NCBI RefSeq assembly: GCF_039535115.1
Contig: NZ_BAAAWO010000001.1
Span: forward strand, 248,001 to 312,000
DNA length: 64,000 bases
Origin: Paeniglutamicibacter sulfureus
GTDB taxonomy: Bacteria; Actinomycetota; Actinomycetes; Actinomycetales; Micrococcaceae
Direction: 5' to 3'
Below the pieces are notes generated by a model, which saw only the letters and a list, made by a program, of their open reading frames with translations, was not told the origin of the DNA and searched no databases. Below, one piece after another: positions 16,851 to 26,189 of this stretch (positions are counted from its first letter, which is position 1; each line of letters begins with the position of its first letter). The translations under genes and the position numbers were made by a program.

Positions 16851-17522
16851 ATGCGTACCTGCCAGATCAATCCGTCGATCCTCTCGGCGGACTTCACCAA
16901 CCTCGAACGCGAACTCACACGGATCCACACCGCCGACGCCGTCCATGTCGATGTCATGGATAACCACTTCGTGCCCAACCTGACCATCGGCTTGCCGGTG
17001 GTTCAGCGATTGAACGAAGTCAGTGAGCTGCCGCTGGACGTGCACCTGATGATCAGCGACGTGGATCGGTGGGGACCGGGCTACGCCGAGGCCGGAGCCG
17101 CCTCGGTCACCTTCCATGCCGAGGCCTCGGCCGCCCCGATCAAGCTGGCCCGGGACCTGCGCGCCGCCGGTGCCAAATCGTCGATGGCGCTGCGCCCGGC
17201 CACGCCGATCGAGCCGTACCTGGACATGCTCCCGGAGCTGGACATGGTGCTGCTGATGACGGTGGAGCCGGGCTTTGGCGGACAGGCCTTCCTGGACATC
17301 GTGTTGCCGAAGATCCGCAGGGCCCGAAAGGCCATTGACGGGACCGGCCTGCCCATCGCACTGCAGGTCGATGGCGGGGTCACCCGCGAAACGATCCTGC
17401 GGGCGGCCGAGGCCGGGGCCGACGTCTTCGTGGCCGGTTCTTCGGTTTACGGAACAGCGGATCCCGCCGAGGCAGTAGTCACATTGCGAAATCTCGCAGC
17501 CCGGACACCCGTTTCCATGTAA
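16851..17522 (+). CDS. rpe: Ribulose-phosphate 3-epimerase
   Basis: 223 residues, TIM-barrel. Interconverts ribulose 5-phosphate and xylulose 5-phosphate. Signatures: [30 protein letters not shown] (metal and catalytic Asp), LDVHLMI (His ligand), VEPGFGGQ and LQVDGGV with the second catalytic Asp. ATG at 16851 is preceded by AGAAGGAAACC. It directly precedes the FMN riboswitch; its substrate ribulose 5-phosphate also feeds the RibB reaction downstream, but the riboswitch means the rib genes are separately controlled. Confidence 0.96.
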   Translation: MRTCQINPSILSADFTNLERELTRIHTADAVHVDVMDNHFVPNLTIGLPVVQRLNEVSELPLDVHLMISDVDRWGPGYAEAGAASVTFHAEASAAPIKLARDLRAAGAKSSMALRPATPIEPYLDMLPELDMVLLMTVEPGFGGQAFLDIVLPKIRRARKAIDGTGLPIALQVDGGVTRETILRAAEAGADVFVAGSSVYGTADPAEAVVTLRNLAARTPVSM

Positions 17523-17544
17523 TACTGAGAGCTACAACTACACA

Positions 17545-17688
17545 ACGTGCTCCGGGGTCGGTGTAAGTCCGAACCGGCGGTCAAAGTCCGCGACCCAAGC
17601 CAAAGGGATCCCTCCGGGGATCTTGAAGCCTGGTTGAACTGGTGAAATTCCGGTACCGACAGTTAAAGTCTGGATGGGAGAAGCACGT
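17545..17688 (+). ncRNA. FMN riboswitch (RFN element)
   Basis: Closing helix ACGTGC (17545-17550) / GCACGT (17683-17688). Conserved aptamer segments are seen in order: CGGGGTCGGTGTAAGTCCG, AACCGGCGGTCAAAGTCCGC, GAACTGGTGAAATTCCGGTA, CCGACAGTTAAAGTCTGGAT and GGGAGAAG. It lies 156 bp before the ribM start. FMN binding should repress the operon; no clear U-tract terminator is visible before ribM, so control may be at translation, with the AGGAGG at 17835-17840 as target. Confidence 0.96.
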
Positions 17689-17843
17689 ACACGCAACACC
17701 AGCGCTCTCGCGAGTGCGCAAGGCGCGGCCAGGTGGGAATCCACGAGATTTTCCTGGTTCCGGATCCTTCGCCAGCGGGTCGGCCGCAAAGGTGGAACCG
17801 TCGTATCGAACCCCCGGAGCCATCGCGGCTTGACAGGAGGACG

Positions 17844-18545
17844 ATGGATTTTCTGCGGTGGCTCATTGAAGCTTTCAATTCTTACATCACGGTAGGCAGC
17901 AGCGCACTGCTGGTACGCGAAGTGGTGGGCAACGTCTTCGGACTTGCCTCCGCCCTGGGCGGCATCCGCCGCAAGGTCTGGGCTTGGCCCGTTGGCATCG
18001 TCGGCAACATCCTGCTCCTGACGGTCTTCCTGGGCAGCATCTTCGGCAACGACCAAACAGCCAACCTGCTCGGCCAGGCCGGACGCCAGATCATGTTCAT
18101 CGCCGTGTCTTTCTATGGCTGGAAGCGCTGGAAATCCAGCCGCGAATCCGGCGGAAGTGCAGTCACCCCGCGCTGGGCCACCGGCACAGAACGCCTGTCG
18201 CTCGCTGCAATCATGATCATCGGCACTGTCGCACTGACCCCGCTCTTTGGCGCACTGGGATCCTACGCACCTGTCTGGGCCGATGCCTGGACCTTCGTCG
18301 GCTCCTTGCTGGCCACCTACGGCATGGCCAAGGGACTGGTCGAGTTCTGGCTGATCTGGGTCCTTGTCGACGTGGTCGGGGTCCCGCTGCTCTTCGGCGC
18401 CGGATACTACGCCAGCGCGTTCATGTACCTCTTTTACGGGTGCTTCACGCTGGTCGGGTTCTTCATATGGTGGAAGGCCAAGAACGACGCCAAGCCAAGC
18501 ATCCAAACCGAGATGCCCGACCCGACGGTGCAGGTGCACAGCTGA
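17844..18545 (+). CDS. ribM: PnuC-like membrane transporter, probably riboflavin transporter RibM
   Basis: 233 residues with about seven hydrophobic segments and the PnuC-family tryptophan-rich pattern (VWAWPVGIVGNILLL, FYGWKRW, FWLIWVLVDVVGVPL). PnuC proteins import nicotinamide riboside, but FMN-riboswitch-controlled members in actinobacteria (RibM/PnuX) import riboflavin, and position as first gene of a rib operon supports that here. Start ATG 17844 follows AGGAGG at 4 nt. Stop TGA and the ribD start ATG share one base (TGATG). The substrate assignment rests on context. Confidence 0.85.
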   Translation: MDFLRWLIEAFNSYITVGSSALLVREVVGNVFGLASALGGIRRKVWAWPVGIVGNILLLTVFLGSIFGNDQTANLLGQAGRQIMFIAVSFYGWKRWKSSRESGGSAVTPRWATGTERLSLAAIMIIGTVALTPLFGALGSYAPVWADAWTFVGSLLATYGMAKGLVEFWLIWVLVDVVGVPLLFGAGYYASAFMYLFYGCFTLVGFFIWWKAKNDAKPSIQTEMPDPTVQVHS

Positions 18546-19597
18546 TGCAACCCTCACGAACGCTGGCCGCCATGCGGCTTTCCCTCGAGCTGGCCCGCCG
18601 CGGCACCCGCGGAGCCAACCCCCTGGTTGGGGCCGTCATCATCGACCCGGACGGCACGATCCTGGCCACCGGTTACCATCGCGGCGCCGGCACCCCGCAC
18701 GCCGAGGCCGACGCGCTGAACCGCCTGGGCTCCATCGACCCGGTCGCGGCACGCGCCGCGACAATGCTGGTCACCCTCGAACCCTGCAACCACACCGGCC
18801 GCACCGGCCCCTGTTCCCGCGCCATCATCGACGCCGGAATCGGCAACGTAATCTTCGCTGTCGCCGACGGCGGCGCGGTGGCCGGCGGGGGAGCGGAGAC
18901 GCTGCGTGCGGCCGGAGTCAACGTGGAACAGGGGCTGCTGGAGGACCAGGCAGCCGAGCTGAACCACCGCTGGTTCGCAGCCCGCGCCGCCGGCCGGCCC
19001 TTCACCACGTTGCACCTGGCCCAAACCCTTGACGGACGGATCGCCGCCAAGGACGGAACCAGCCAATGGATCACCTCGCCGCGCTCGCTGCTCCACGCCC
19101 ATGAGGTTCGTGCCCGCGTGGGCGCCATAGTCGTGGGTACCGGCACCGTCATGGCCGATGACCCGCGGCTGAACGCACGCGACGAACACGGCGAACCCTT
19201 CGCCTCCCAACCCCGGCGCATCGTCATGGGGCAACGGGACATTCCCGGGGACGCAGCACTGAAGGCCGACGGCAACTGGGAGCAGGTCCGCACCCGCGAC
19301 CCGCACGAGGTCCTGGCGCGGATCGCATCCCGGGACATCGGACACGTGCTCATCGAAGGCGGTGCGTCGGTGGCCACCGCGTTCCTGGCGGCGGACCTGG
19401 TCGACGAGATCTTCCTCTACCAGGCACCGATCTTCCTGGGCTCCGGGCGTGGAAGCGTGGGGGAGCTGGGAATCGACACCCTTGCCTCCGCCCGGCATTT
19501 CCGCCTGGACGCCGTCGACGGAGACGCAGTGCGCATCCTGGGGCCCGACACCCTTACACATCTTGAACCCATGCCAACCGGCACCGGCACACCCTAA
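18545..19597 (+). CDS. ribD: Bifunctional riboflavin deaminase/reductase RibD
   Basis: 350 residues. The N-terminal deaminase domain has zinc ligands His52 in TPHAEAD (with Glu54), and Cys81 and Cys90 in EPCNHTGRTGPCSRAI. The C-terminal reductase domain starts near residue 150 with FTTLHLAQTLDGRIA and carries VGTGTVMADDPRLNAR and VLIEGGASVATAFL. It converts the pyrimidine made from GTP to the ribitylamino form used by RibH. ATG 18545 overlaps the ribM stop by one base, so no space exists for independent regulation. Confidence 0.96.
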   Translation: MQPSRTLAAMRLSLELARRGTRGANPLVGAVIIDPDGTILATGYHRGAGTPHAEADALNRLGSIDPVAARAATMLVTLEPCNHTGRTGPCSRAIIDAGIGNVIFAVADGGAVAGGGAETLRAAGVNVEQGLLEDQAAELNHRWFAARAAGRPFTTLHLAQTLDGRIAAKDGTSQWITSPRSLLHAHEVRARVGAIVVGTGTVMADDPRLNARDEHGEPFASQPRRIVMGQRDIPGDAALKADGNWEQVRTRDPHEVLARIASRDIGHVLIEGGASVATAFLAADLVDEIFLYQAPIFLGSGRGSVGELGIDTLASARHFRLDAVDGDAVRILGPDTLTHLEPMPTGTGTP

Positions 19598-19608
19598 GGA
19601 ATCGAAGC

Positions 19609-20241
19609 ATGTTCACCGGAATCATCAGCGGCATGGGCCGCATCGAAGCAATGGACGCGACACCGGAATCCGACTCTGTCGTCTTGCACATCAGTGCGCC
19701 GAACCATACCGAGGACCTGGAACTGGGCGGCTCCATCGCCGTCAACGGCGTCTGCCTGACCGCCACGTCCATCGTCGGGGACATCCTGTCCCTGGACGTC
19801 ATGGGCGAGACCCTGCGCCACACCACCATCGGCGACCTCGCCCAGGGCGAGGGCATCAACCTCGAGCGCTGCGTGCAGGCCGGCGGCCGGCTTGACGGGC
19901 ACGTCGTGCAGGGCCACGTCGACGGTGTCGGGCACCTCTTGGAGCACGAATCGCTCGGTGCCTGGGACCGCTTCCGCTTCTCCATCCCCTTCGAACTGGC
20001 CAGATACGTGGCAAAGAAGGGTTCGATCGCCATCGACGGGATCTCGCTGACCGTCACCGAGGTCTCGGAGGCCCACGAAAAAGAGCAGTGGTTCGAAGTC
20101 GGGATCATCCCCACCACCCTGCGCGAAACCACCCTGGGCCAACGCGTTCCCGGTTCCGCGGTCAACCTGGAAGTCGATGTCATGGCCAAGTACGCCGAAC
20201 GCCTTGCCTCATTCAACAACATCGAAAGCAGCGCATCATGA
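19609..20241 (+). CDS. ribE: Riboflavin synthase alpha subunit
   Basis: 210 residues. Dismutates two 6,7-dimethyl-8-ribityllumazine molecules to riboflavin. It begins with the hallmark MFTGIISGMGRIEAM and contains two lumazine-binding barrel repeats, each with a GSIAVNGVCLT / GSIAIDGISLT segment, plus GGRLDGHVVQGHVDGV. An AAGGAATCGAAGC ribosome-binding region precedes the ATG. The stop overlaps the ribBA start (ATGA). The gene is also called ribC in some species. Confidence 0.96.
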   Translation: MFTGIISGMGRIEAMDATPESDSVVLHISAPNHTEDLELGGSIAVNGVCLTATSIVGDILSLDVMGETLRHTTIGDLAQGEGINLERCVQAGGRLDGHVVQGHVDGVGHLLEHESLGAWDRFRFSIPFELARYVAKKGSIAIDGISLTVTEVSEAHEKEQWFEVGIIPTTLRETTLGQRVPGSAVNLEVDVMAKYAERLASFNNIESSAS

Positions 20242-21521
20242 TCACCGATACCATTCGCCTGGACTCCATTGACGCCGCGATCAGCGCCATGGCTGCCGGC
20301 CAGGCCGTCGTGGTCGTCGACGACGCTGACCGCGAAAACGAGGGCGACATCATCTTCGCCGCCGAGTTCGCCACCCCGGAGCTGATGGGCTGGACCATCC
20401 GCCATTCCTCGGGTGTCGTGTGCACGCCGATGGACGGGGACCGCGCCGACGCGATGGGCCTGCCGCCCATGGTGGAAAACAACCAGGACGCCAAGGGCAC
20501 CGCGTACACCGTCTCCTGCGACGCCGCCCACGGGGTCAGCACCGGAATCAGCGCCGCCGACCGCGCCCTGACTTCCCGCATCCTGGCCGATCCGGCCTCC
20601 GGCCCCGAGCTGATCACCCGCCCGGGCCACATCTTCCCGCTGCGCGCGGTCGACGGCGGGGTGCTGGTGCGCCGCGGGCACACCGAAGCCAGCGTCGATT
20701 TGTGCAAGGCAGCGGGCCTTGAGCCTGTGGGGGTCATTGCCGAGATCGTCCATGACGACGGATCGATGATGCGCTTGCCTGCGCTGCGCGAATTCGCGGA
20801 CCTGTGGAACATCCCGCTGATCAGCATCGAGGACCTGGCCGCCTGGCGGGCCACCACCGATGCCGAGCCGGCCGTGGGCACCAGCGCCGCCGCGGTGCAG
20901 GGCGGGCCGGAGGTCCGGGTTCCCACCCCCTACGGTGAATTCATGGTCCGCGCCTGGCGCGAACGCGGCACCGGCACCGAGCACCTGTCGCTCAGCTCCA
21001 CCGGCCCCGACGGCACCATGCCGGCCGAGCCGCTGGTGCGCGTGCACTCCGAGTGCCTCACCGGCGACGTGTTCGGTTCCTACCGCTGCGACTGCGGGGA
21101 GCAGCTGGCCGCCGGCCTGGAGGCAATCAACGAATACGGCGGCGTGCTGGTCTACCTGCGCGGCCACGAGGGTCGCGGCATCGGGCTGGCCAACAAGATC
21201 CGCGCATACGCGCTGCAGGACGGCGGCGCCAACACCGTAGCCGCCAACGAGCAGCTGGGCCTTCCCGTCGACGCGCGAAACTACGACGCCGCCGCGGCCA
21301 TCCTCCACGCGCTGTCCATCCGCCGGATCCGGTTGATCACCAACAACCCGTTGAAGGAAGAATGGCTGGAGCAGGCGGGAATCGCGGTTTCCGAGCGCGT
21401 CCCCACCCGCGTGGCTGCCCGGCCCGAAAACCTTGAATACCTGCGCACCAAGCAAAACTTGATGAACCATTCATTGCAATTGCCATCCAACGAAAACACC
21501 AACCCAGGAGTGAAATCATGA
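20238..21521 (+). CDS. ribBA: Bifunctional DHBP synthase / GTP cyclohydrolase II
   Basis: 427 residues. The N-terminal RibB half (1-205) has [17 protein letters not shown], the acidic metal loop, and [11 protein letters not shown] and [11 protein letters not shown] with ligand His. It makes dihydroxybutanone phosphate from ribulose 5-phosphate. The C-terminal RibA half has the zinc motif [18 protein letters not shown], then [12 protein letters not shown] and the GTP-binding DARNYDAAA. The RibA core looks intact. It is coupled to ribE upstream and ribH downstream by ATGA overlaps. The symbol reflects domain order. Confidence 0.96.
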   Translation: MITDTIRLDSIDAAISAMAAGQAVVVVDDADRENEGDIIFAAEFATPELMGWTIRHSSGVVCTPMDGDRADAMGLPPMVENNQDAKGTAYTVSCDAAHGVSTGISAADRALTSRILADPASGPELITRPGHIFPLRAVDGGVLVRRGHTEASVDLCKAAGLEPVGVIAEIVHDDGSMMRLPALREFADLWNIPLISIEDLAAWRATTDAEPAVGTSAAAVQGGPEVRVPTPYGEFMVRAWRERGTGTEHLSLSSTGPDGTMPAEPLVRVHSECLTGDVFGSYRCDCGEQLAAGLEAINEYGGVLVYLRGHEGRGIGLANKIRAYALQDGGANTVAANEQLGLPVDARNYDAAAAILHALSIRRIRLITNNPLKEEWLEQAGIAVSERVPTRVAARPENLEYLRTKQNLMNHSLQLPSNENTNPGVKS

Positions 21522-22000
21522 GCGGACACGGAGCACCCCTCGTCGGGGCCCACGAATTGGCAGCGGCAGGTGAAGCCGGAATGCGGGCAGTCATCGTCGC
21601 GGCCAGCTGGCACACCCAGATCATGGACGGCCTCCTGGACGGCGCCCTGCGCGCCGCCGCCGATGCCGGGATCAACACCCCCGAGGTCATCCGCGTTCCG
21701 GGCACCTTCGAGCTGCCGGTGGCCGCAGCACGCTTGGCCCATGCCTATGACACCGTCATCGCGCTGGGCGTGGTCATCCGCGGCGGCACCCCGCACTTCG
21801 ACTTCGTCTGCCAGGGAGCGACCATGGGCCTGACCGACGTTACGGTGCGCACCGGCGTTCCCGTGGGCTTCGGGGTGTTGACCTGTGACACCGAGGAGCA
21901 GGCCATTGCCCGTGCCGGCCTGGAAGGCTCCGTCGAGGACAAAGGCTACGAGGCCATGAGCGCGGGCCTGCAGACAGCCGTCGCACTGGCGCGCCGCTAG
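21518..22000 (+). CDS. ribH: 6,7-dimethyl-8-ribityllumazine synthase
   Basis: 160 residues. Condenses dihydroxybutanone phosphate with the RibD product; the enzyme normally forms icosahedral shells. Signatures: [33 protein letters not shown], and [17 protein letters not shown] with the catalytic His. The start overlaps the ribBA stop (ATGA). It is the last gene of the rib operon; no clear terminator follows it. Confidence 0.96.
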   Translation: MSGHGAPLVGAHELAAAGEAGMRAVIVAASWHTQIMDGLLDGALRAAADAGINTPEVIRVPGTFELPVAAARLAHAYDTVIALGVVIRGGTPHFDFVCQGATMGLTDVTVRTGVPVGFGVLTCDTEEQAIARAGLEGSVEDKGYEAMSAGLQTAVALARR

Positions 22001-22204
22001 CAAATTCGGCGAGCCGCCACCGCGCTGCCGCCCGCACCACCGGTAACGGCTAGCAGGGATCGATGCCGGGGGAGCGGGCGGCGCTGTTCTATGTTCCATT
22101 GATTGCACGATTGCCTCATTCAGAGGGTCGGCCTTCGCCGAGCCAGCCGCCCAGGTGCGATGTCGCCCCGTCGGCGTCCGTCTCCCGCGAGATGGCTTCA
22201 GTAG

Positions 22205-22411
22205 GGGCATCGAGCCCGGCCCAGGGCCGACGGCAAACTTGACGTCGAGGCGGGCTACCCGGTGCGGGCGGAAGGCGAAGTAACAAATGCCGGTGCCGTC
22301 GTATCCGCGAGTGCCGGTGCTTTGCCCGATGTGCGCGGCGATGCCGTCCACACCAACAACGGCGCCTTGTCCCTCGGCGAATATCCCGGCCGGCCGGTAG
22401 ACTTCGCCTGA
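22205..22411 (+). pseudogene. Remnant of a GyrI-like effector-binding domain protein
   Basis: In the 410-bp gap after ribH, an open stretch from 22205 ends at the TGA at 22409-22411. Its later part reads LDVEAGYPVRAEGEV then GALPDVRGDAVHTN, which resembles the central part of GyrI/AraC-type effector-binding domains (LEVEAGVPV...LPAGRY...H.G). No start codon or full domain is present: TAG closes the frame at 22202, and the upstream part is in another frame. The TGA overlaps the ATG of the next gene. The rest of 22001-22204 holds nothing I recognise. Assignment is tentative. Confidence 0.4.
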
Positions 22412-23148
22412 TGAAAGATCGTGGAGAAGCATTGACTGGGAGCACACCCGTAACGTCCCCCTTGGATTCACGACTGACCGCCTTGCACGCCACGTTTCTG
22501 GCGGAGCGTCCGCCGGGGGCCGACGAAGACGTGCACATGCTCTCGGCCATCGTGGATCACGTCATTGAACGGTGCAGCGCACCGGGCGACGTGGTGTTCG
22601 ACCCCTTCGCGGGGTTCGGCACCACCATCAAACGGGCAGTTGCACTGGGACGGGAAGCCCTCGGTATCGAGCTGCTACCCGAGCGGGCGGAGTACCTACG
22701 GGATCAGGTGCCCGGCGCCCGCATCATCGAGGGAGACGCAAGGGAGCTGCTTAGGCTTGTCCGCGGCATTGCACCTGCCGAACCCGGCGCGGGTGTCGAT
22801 CTCATTCTCACCTCTCCGCCATACATGACCGCCGAGAACCATGACGCCGACCCCCTCACGGCCTACGAGGAAGACAACGGGGACTACGGCCGCTACTTGG
22901 CCGAGCTCGGGCTGGTCGCCGCCCAATGTGCGCGCACCGTTGTGCCCGGCGGCTTCGTGGTGTGGAATCTGGCGGACATCCACCACATGGACCGCACCAC
23001 CCATTTGATCCGCGATTGCACCCGCGTGCTCGAGCAGCACCTCACGCCCGTGGGGATCACCGAGATTGTCTGGGATCGCTACCCCCACGATTTGGTGTCC
23101 GACGCGCTCCTTGTATTTCAACGGCCTCCCATTGAGCGGCGCGTTTAG
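22411..23148 (+). CDS. SAM-dependent DNA methyltransferase-like protein (SPPY type)
   Basis: 245 residues. SAM-binding motif I is VVFDPFAGFGTTIKRAV and the catalytic motif IV is LILTSPPYMTAENHD, as in N4-cytosine or N6-adenine amino-methyltransferases. Motif I precedes motif IV, as in alpha/gamma types, although the DPFAGFGTT form is usual in beta-type enzymes where the order is reversed. There is no obvious target-recognition domain and no restriction gene nearby, so it may be an orphan or may act on another substrate (TRM11-like proteins are related). Its ATG overlaps the stop of the upstream remnant. Confidence 0.72.
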   Translation: MKDRGEALTGSTPVTSPLDSRLTALHATFLAERPPGADEDVHMLSAIVDHVIERCSAPGDVVFDPFAGFGTTIKRAVALGREALGIELLPERAEYLRDQVPGARIIEGDARELLRLVRGIAPAEPGAGVDLILTSPPYMTAENHDADPLTAYEEDNGDYGRYLAELGLVAAQCARTVVPGGFVVWNLADIHHMDRTTHLIRDCTRVLEQHLTPVGITEIVWDRYPHDLVSDALLVFQRPPIERRV

Positions 23149-23386
23149 TCAAACCACATCAACAGGTTGATGCCCTCGCACGGCAGCCCGGCACCGCGGG
23201 AAACGATCGCGCAAAAATTCACTTCCCAGCCGTGACGGCGAGCATCGTCAGTGGTTGTGGTGCAATTTGGCGGCACGCCCGCGACCTGTGCCAGGGCCGC
23301 GTCATGTTGAGCCGAGCGGGGGAGTGCTTCGTCACATTGGGGGTGCGGTAGTGAATGCGGCCAACGGGCCAAGATACCCTGACTAT

Positions 23387-23650
23387 GTGAAAACTTTTGA
23401 CACCCTCTTCGCCGAGCTCTCCGAGAAGGCCAAGACCCGCCCCGAAGGTTCGCGTACGATCGCCGAACTGGATTCCGGCGTGCACGGCATCGGAAAGAAG
23501 GTCGTGGAGGAAGCCGCCGAAGTGTGGATGGCTGCCGAGTACGAAACCAACGAGGCCGCCGCCGAAGAAATCTCCCAGTTGCTTTATCACCTTCAGGTGA
23601 TGATGCTGGCCAAGGGCCTGACTCTGCAGGACGTTTACAAGCATCTCTAG
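23387..23650 (+). CDS. hisE: Phosphoribosyl-ATP pyrophosphatase
   Basis: 87 residues. Second step of histidine synthesis: PR-ATP to PR-AMP. It starts (V)[18 protein letters not shown] and contains the MazG-like helix [14 protein letters not shown] and [15 protein letters not shown], which carry the conserved acidic metal-binding residues. GTG at 23387 follows TACCCT by 6 nt with no ribosome-binding site, suggesting a leaderless message. hisG follows after 110 bp. HisI, its usual partner activity, is encoded 6.5 kb away. Confidence 0.93.
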   Translation: MKTFDTLFAELSEKAKTRPEGSRTIAELDSGVHGIGKKVVEEAAEVWMAAEYETNEAAAEEISQLLYHLQVMMLAKGLTLQDVYKHL

Positions 23651-23760
23651 CCGCCGCTTTCGGGACGCCCTGTCCTCCCGTGCCGCGGTGGCCAACAGGC
23701 ACCATTTGTTGTCCTACATGCCGTAATATCCCCCCCAGAGCCTGAAAAGAGAACCGCATC

Positions 23761-24609
23761 ATGTTGCGAGTAGCCCTTCCCAACAAGGGAGCCCTGTCCG
23801 AAATCGCCTCGACCATGTTGTTGGAGGCCGGATACGTCCAGCGCCGCGACAACCGCGAACTGGTCATGGTCGACCCCGACAACGACGTGGAATTCTTCTA
23901 CCTCCGTCCCCGTGACATCGCCGTGTATGTCGGCGGCGGCATCCTCGATGTCGGAATCACCGGACGAGACCTTTACCTGGACGCCGAGGTCAACGACCAC
24001 GTCGACGAGGTCCTGCCGCTGGGGATCGGTGCCTCCACCTTCCGCTTCGCCGGCCCCGCCGGGACCTTCACAACCCAGCAGGAGCTCCAGGGCAAGCGCA
24101 TCGCGACCAGCTACGACGCGCTGCTGCGCCAGTACCTGGAAACCAACAACATCGCCGCAGACGTGGTCCGCCTCGATGGTGCCGTCGAGTCCTCTGTGCG
24201 CCTCGGCGTGGCCGACGCCATCGCCGACGTCGTGGAGACCGGCAACACGCTCAAGGCAGCCGGCATGGCGGTCTTCGGCGATCCCATCCTGCAGTCCGAG
24301 GCAGTGCTCATCGGTCGCACCGGCCGCACCCCCGCCGGGCTCGAAGTCCTCAAGCGCCGGCTCACCGGCGTGCTGGTGGCCCGCCGCTACGTCATGCTCG
24401 ACTACGACGTGCGCCGGGACCTGGTCGACGAGGCCACCCGGTTGACCCCGGGACTCGAGTCGCCGACGGTTTCCCCGCTGCAGGACTCGGACTGGGTCGC
24501 CGTGCGCGCCATGGTCAAGAAGAGCCACACCAACAACATCATGGACGAGCTGTACAACATCGGCGCCCGCGCCATTCTTGTCACCAACATCCACGCCTGC
24601 CGCATCTAG
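23761..24609 (+). CDS. hisG: ATP phosphoribosyltransferase (long form)
   Basis: 282 residues, the long HisG form with a C-terminal regulatory domain. First and committed step of histidine synthesis, inhibited by histidine. Begins [14 protein letters not shown]; the substrate loop is in [18 protein letters not shown]. The C-terminal regulatory part spans about residues 205-282 and contains [20 protein letters not shown] and ends [15 protein letters not shown]. Lies between hisE and hisF in the same direction. Confidence 0.96.
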   Translation: MLRVALPNKGALSEIASTMLLEAGYVQRRDNRELVMVDPDNDVEFFYLRPRDIAVYVGGGILDVGITGRDLYLDAEVNDHVDEVLPLGIGASTFRFAGPAGTFTTQQELQGKRIATSYDALLRQYLETNNIAADVVRLDGAVESSVRLGVADAIADVVETGNTLKAAGMAVFGDPILQSEAVLIGRTGRTPAGLEVLKRRLTGVLVARRYVMLDYDVRRDLVDEATRLTPGLESPTVSPLQDSDWVAVRAMVKKSHTNNIMDELYNIGARAILVTNIHACRI

Positions 24610-24676
24610 CGCCCCGCCCGCATCCCGGGCCCCGGAACATTTCCCCTTTATTGCTTTTCTAGGAGTTGATCCCCTC

Positions 24677-25447
24677 ATGGCCGTTGCGATCCGCGTGATC
24701 CCATGCCTCGATGTCGATGCCGGACGAGTCGTCAAGGGAGTGAACTTCGAGGGGCTCCGGGATGCCGGGGACCCGGTGGAACTGGCCAAGCGCTACAACG
24801 CCGCCGGTGCCGATGAAATCACGTTCCTCGATGTGACGGCCTCCTCGGCCAAGCGCGAAACCACTTATGACGTGGTGGCCCACACGGCCGAGGAAATTTT
24901 CATTCCGCTGACTGTCGGCGGAGGAGTGCGAGCCGCCGAGGACGTCGATCGCCTGCTGCGTGCCGGGGCGGACAAGGCCTCGATCAACACGGCTGCCGTC
25001 GACCGCCCCGAGGTCATCAACGAAATCACCCAGCGCTTCGGATCCCAGGTGCTGGTGCTCTCGCTCGATGCCCGGCGCACCACGAACCCTGACGTCGAAT
25101 CCGGTTTCGAGGTCACTACCCACGGAGGGCGCACCGGCACCGGCCGCTGTGCCGTGGCCTGGGCCAGGGAAGCCGCCGAACGGGGCGTGGGGGAAATCCT
25201 GCTGAACTCGATTGACGCCGACGGCACCAAGGACGGCTTCGACCTGGAGATGATCCGTGCGGTCCGCGCGGCCGTCACCGTGCCGCTGATTGCCTCCGGC
25301 GGCGCCGGGGCACCGGAGCACTTCCCGCCGGCGATTGCCGCCGGTGCCGACGCGGTGCTGGCCGCCTCGATCTTCCACTTCGGCCCGGACGACATGATCA
25401 AGCAGGTCAAGGACGCCATCCGTGAAGCCGGTTTCCCGGTTCGCTAG
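24677..25447 (+). CDS. hisF: Imidazole glycerol phosphate synthase cyclase subunit
   Basis: 256 residues, TIM-barrel. With HisH (not in the window) it forms imidazole glycerol phosphate and AICAR. The catalytic aspartates are in [14 protein letters not shown] (first) and [15 protein letters not shown] (second). Phosphate-binding loops LTVGGGVR and [12 protein letters not shown] are present. ATG at 24677 follows AGGAG. A GNAT gene begins within its last 26 bp in another frame. Confidence 0.96.
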   Translation: MAVAIRVIPCLDVDAGRVVKGVNFEGLRDAGDPVELAKRYNAAGADEITFLDVTASSAKRETTYDVVAHTAEEIFIPLTVGGGVRAAEDVDRLLRAGADKASINTAAVDRPEVINEITQRFGSQVLVLSLDARRTTNPDVESGFEVTTHGGRTGTGRCAVAWAREAAERGVGEILLNSIDADGTKDGFDLEMIRAVRAAVTVPLIASGGAGAPEHFPPAIAAGADAVLAASIFHFGPDDMIKQVKDAIREAGFPVR

Positions 25448-26189
25448 TCCTGCGTCACTGGACGCCGTGATGTCCCGGGGCTGGCAGGCACTTGAGGAGG
25501 AAGACCTCTCCGGGTGGGTGTGCCGCTTTTCCTCGGGTGTCACCCGCCGCGCCAACTCGGTGCTTCCGCTGTTCGGTCCGCCCAACACCAATGGCGCCAT
25601 CGACGAGGTCGAAGCCGCCTATCGGCGCCGCGGGCTGCCGCCGGTCTTCCAGATCAGTCCCGAATCCCTGCCGCACGACCTGGACTCGATGCTTGGTGCC
25701 CGCGGTTACTCAATTGATTCCCCGACCCTGGTGCAGGCGCTGAAACGGGAGGACTTTGCGCGGGCCGTTGCCGGCGAGCCCGATCCGGGGATCGTCCTCC
25801 AGGATGCACCCTCCGAGGCATGGCTGAAGGCCCTGTGGGAATCCGAGGGACCGCATTCGCCCGCCGCGCAGGCAGCCAGTGGCCGGATCCTGGGCAATAC
25901 GCCGTCCGTCTACGCCTCACTGGTCATTGAGGGGAAAGTCCATGCCATCGCACGCATGGCGCTGGTGGAAGACCTGGGCGGCATCTATGCCGTGGCCACC
26001 CGCGAGGAATCGCGTTCCCGGGGATACGGCCGGGCCGTGATGCGGGCCCTGGTGGCCGAGGCGGCCCGCCGGGATCTGGCAGGCCTCTGGCTGCAGGTCG
26101 TCGAGGAGAACTCGATCGCAGCCGGACTCTATGCATCCCTGGGATTTGAAACGGTGTCGCGCTACCACTACCGCCAGTTGCCGGCCTAG
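25422..26189 (+). CDS. GNAT family N-acetyltransferase
   Basis: 255 residues. The C-terminal third is a GNAT domain: [21 protein letters not shown] holds the acetyl-CoA pyrophosphate loop (R-G-x-G-R), followed by [22 protein letters not shown] typical of the GNAT C-terminal part. The N-terminal two thirds are an extra module with [17 protein letters not shown], seen in other actinobacterial GNATs. GTG at 25422 has AGGA 8 nt upstream and overlaps the end of hisF, suggesting coupling. Substrate unknown. The stop overlaps that of the convergent TetR gene by 4 bp. Confidence 0.85.
   Translation: MKPVSRFASPASLDAVMSRGWQALEEEDLSGWVCRFSSGVTRRANSVLPLFGPPNTNGAIDEVEAAYRRRGLPPVFQISPESLPHDLDSMLGARGYSIDSPTLVQALKREDFARAVAGEPDPGIVLQDAPSEAWLKALWESEGPHSPAAQAASGRILGNTPSVYASLVIEGKVHAIARMALVEDLGGIYAVATREESRSRGYGRAVMRALVAEAARRDLAGLWLQVVEENSIAAGLYASLGFETVSRYHYRQLPA

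Noticed and set aside
19554-21470. 638-codon frame antisense to ribE and ribBA
   Set aside because: Sense-strand enzymes have all catalytic motifs; the antisense product has none.
22411-23148. Restriction-modification system
   Set aside because: No endonuclease or specificity gene adjoins the methyltransferase-like gene.
23145-23300. Minus-strand tail with a protein-like look ([17 protein letters not shown] ... [11 protein letters not shown]) between the methyltransferase gene and hisE
   Set aside because: I cannot assign it to a family, it has no start or upstream domain, and it runs into hisE antisense. It might be a gene remnant, but the evidence is too thin to annotate.
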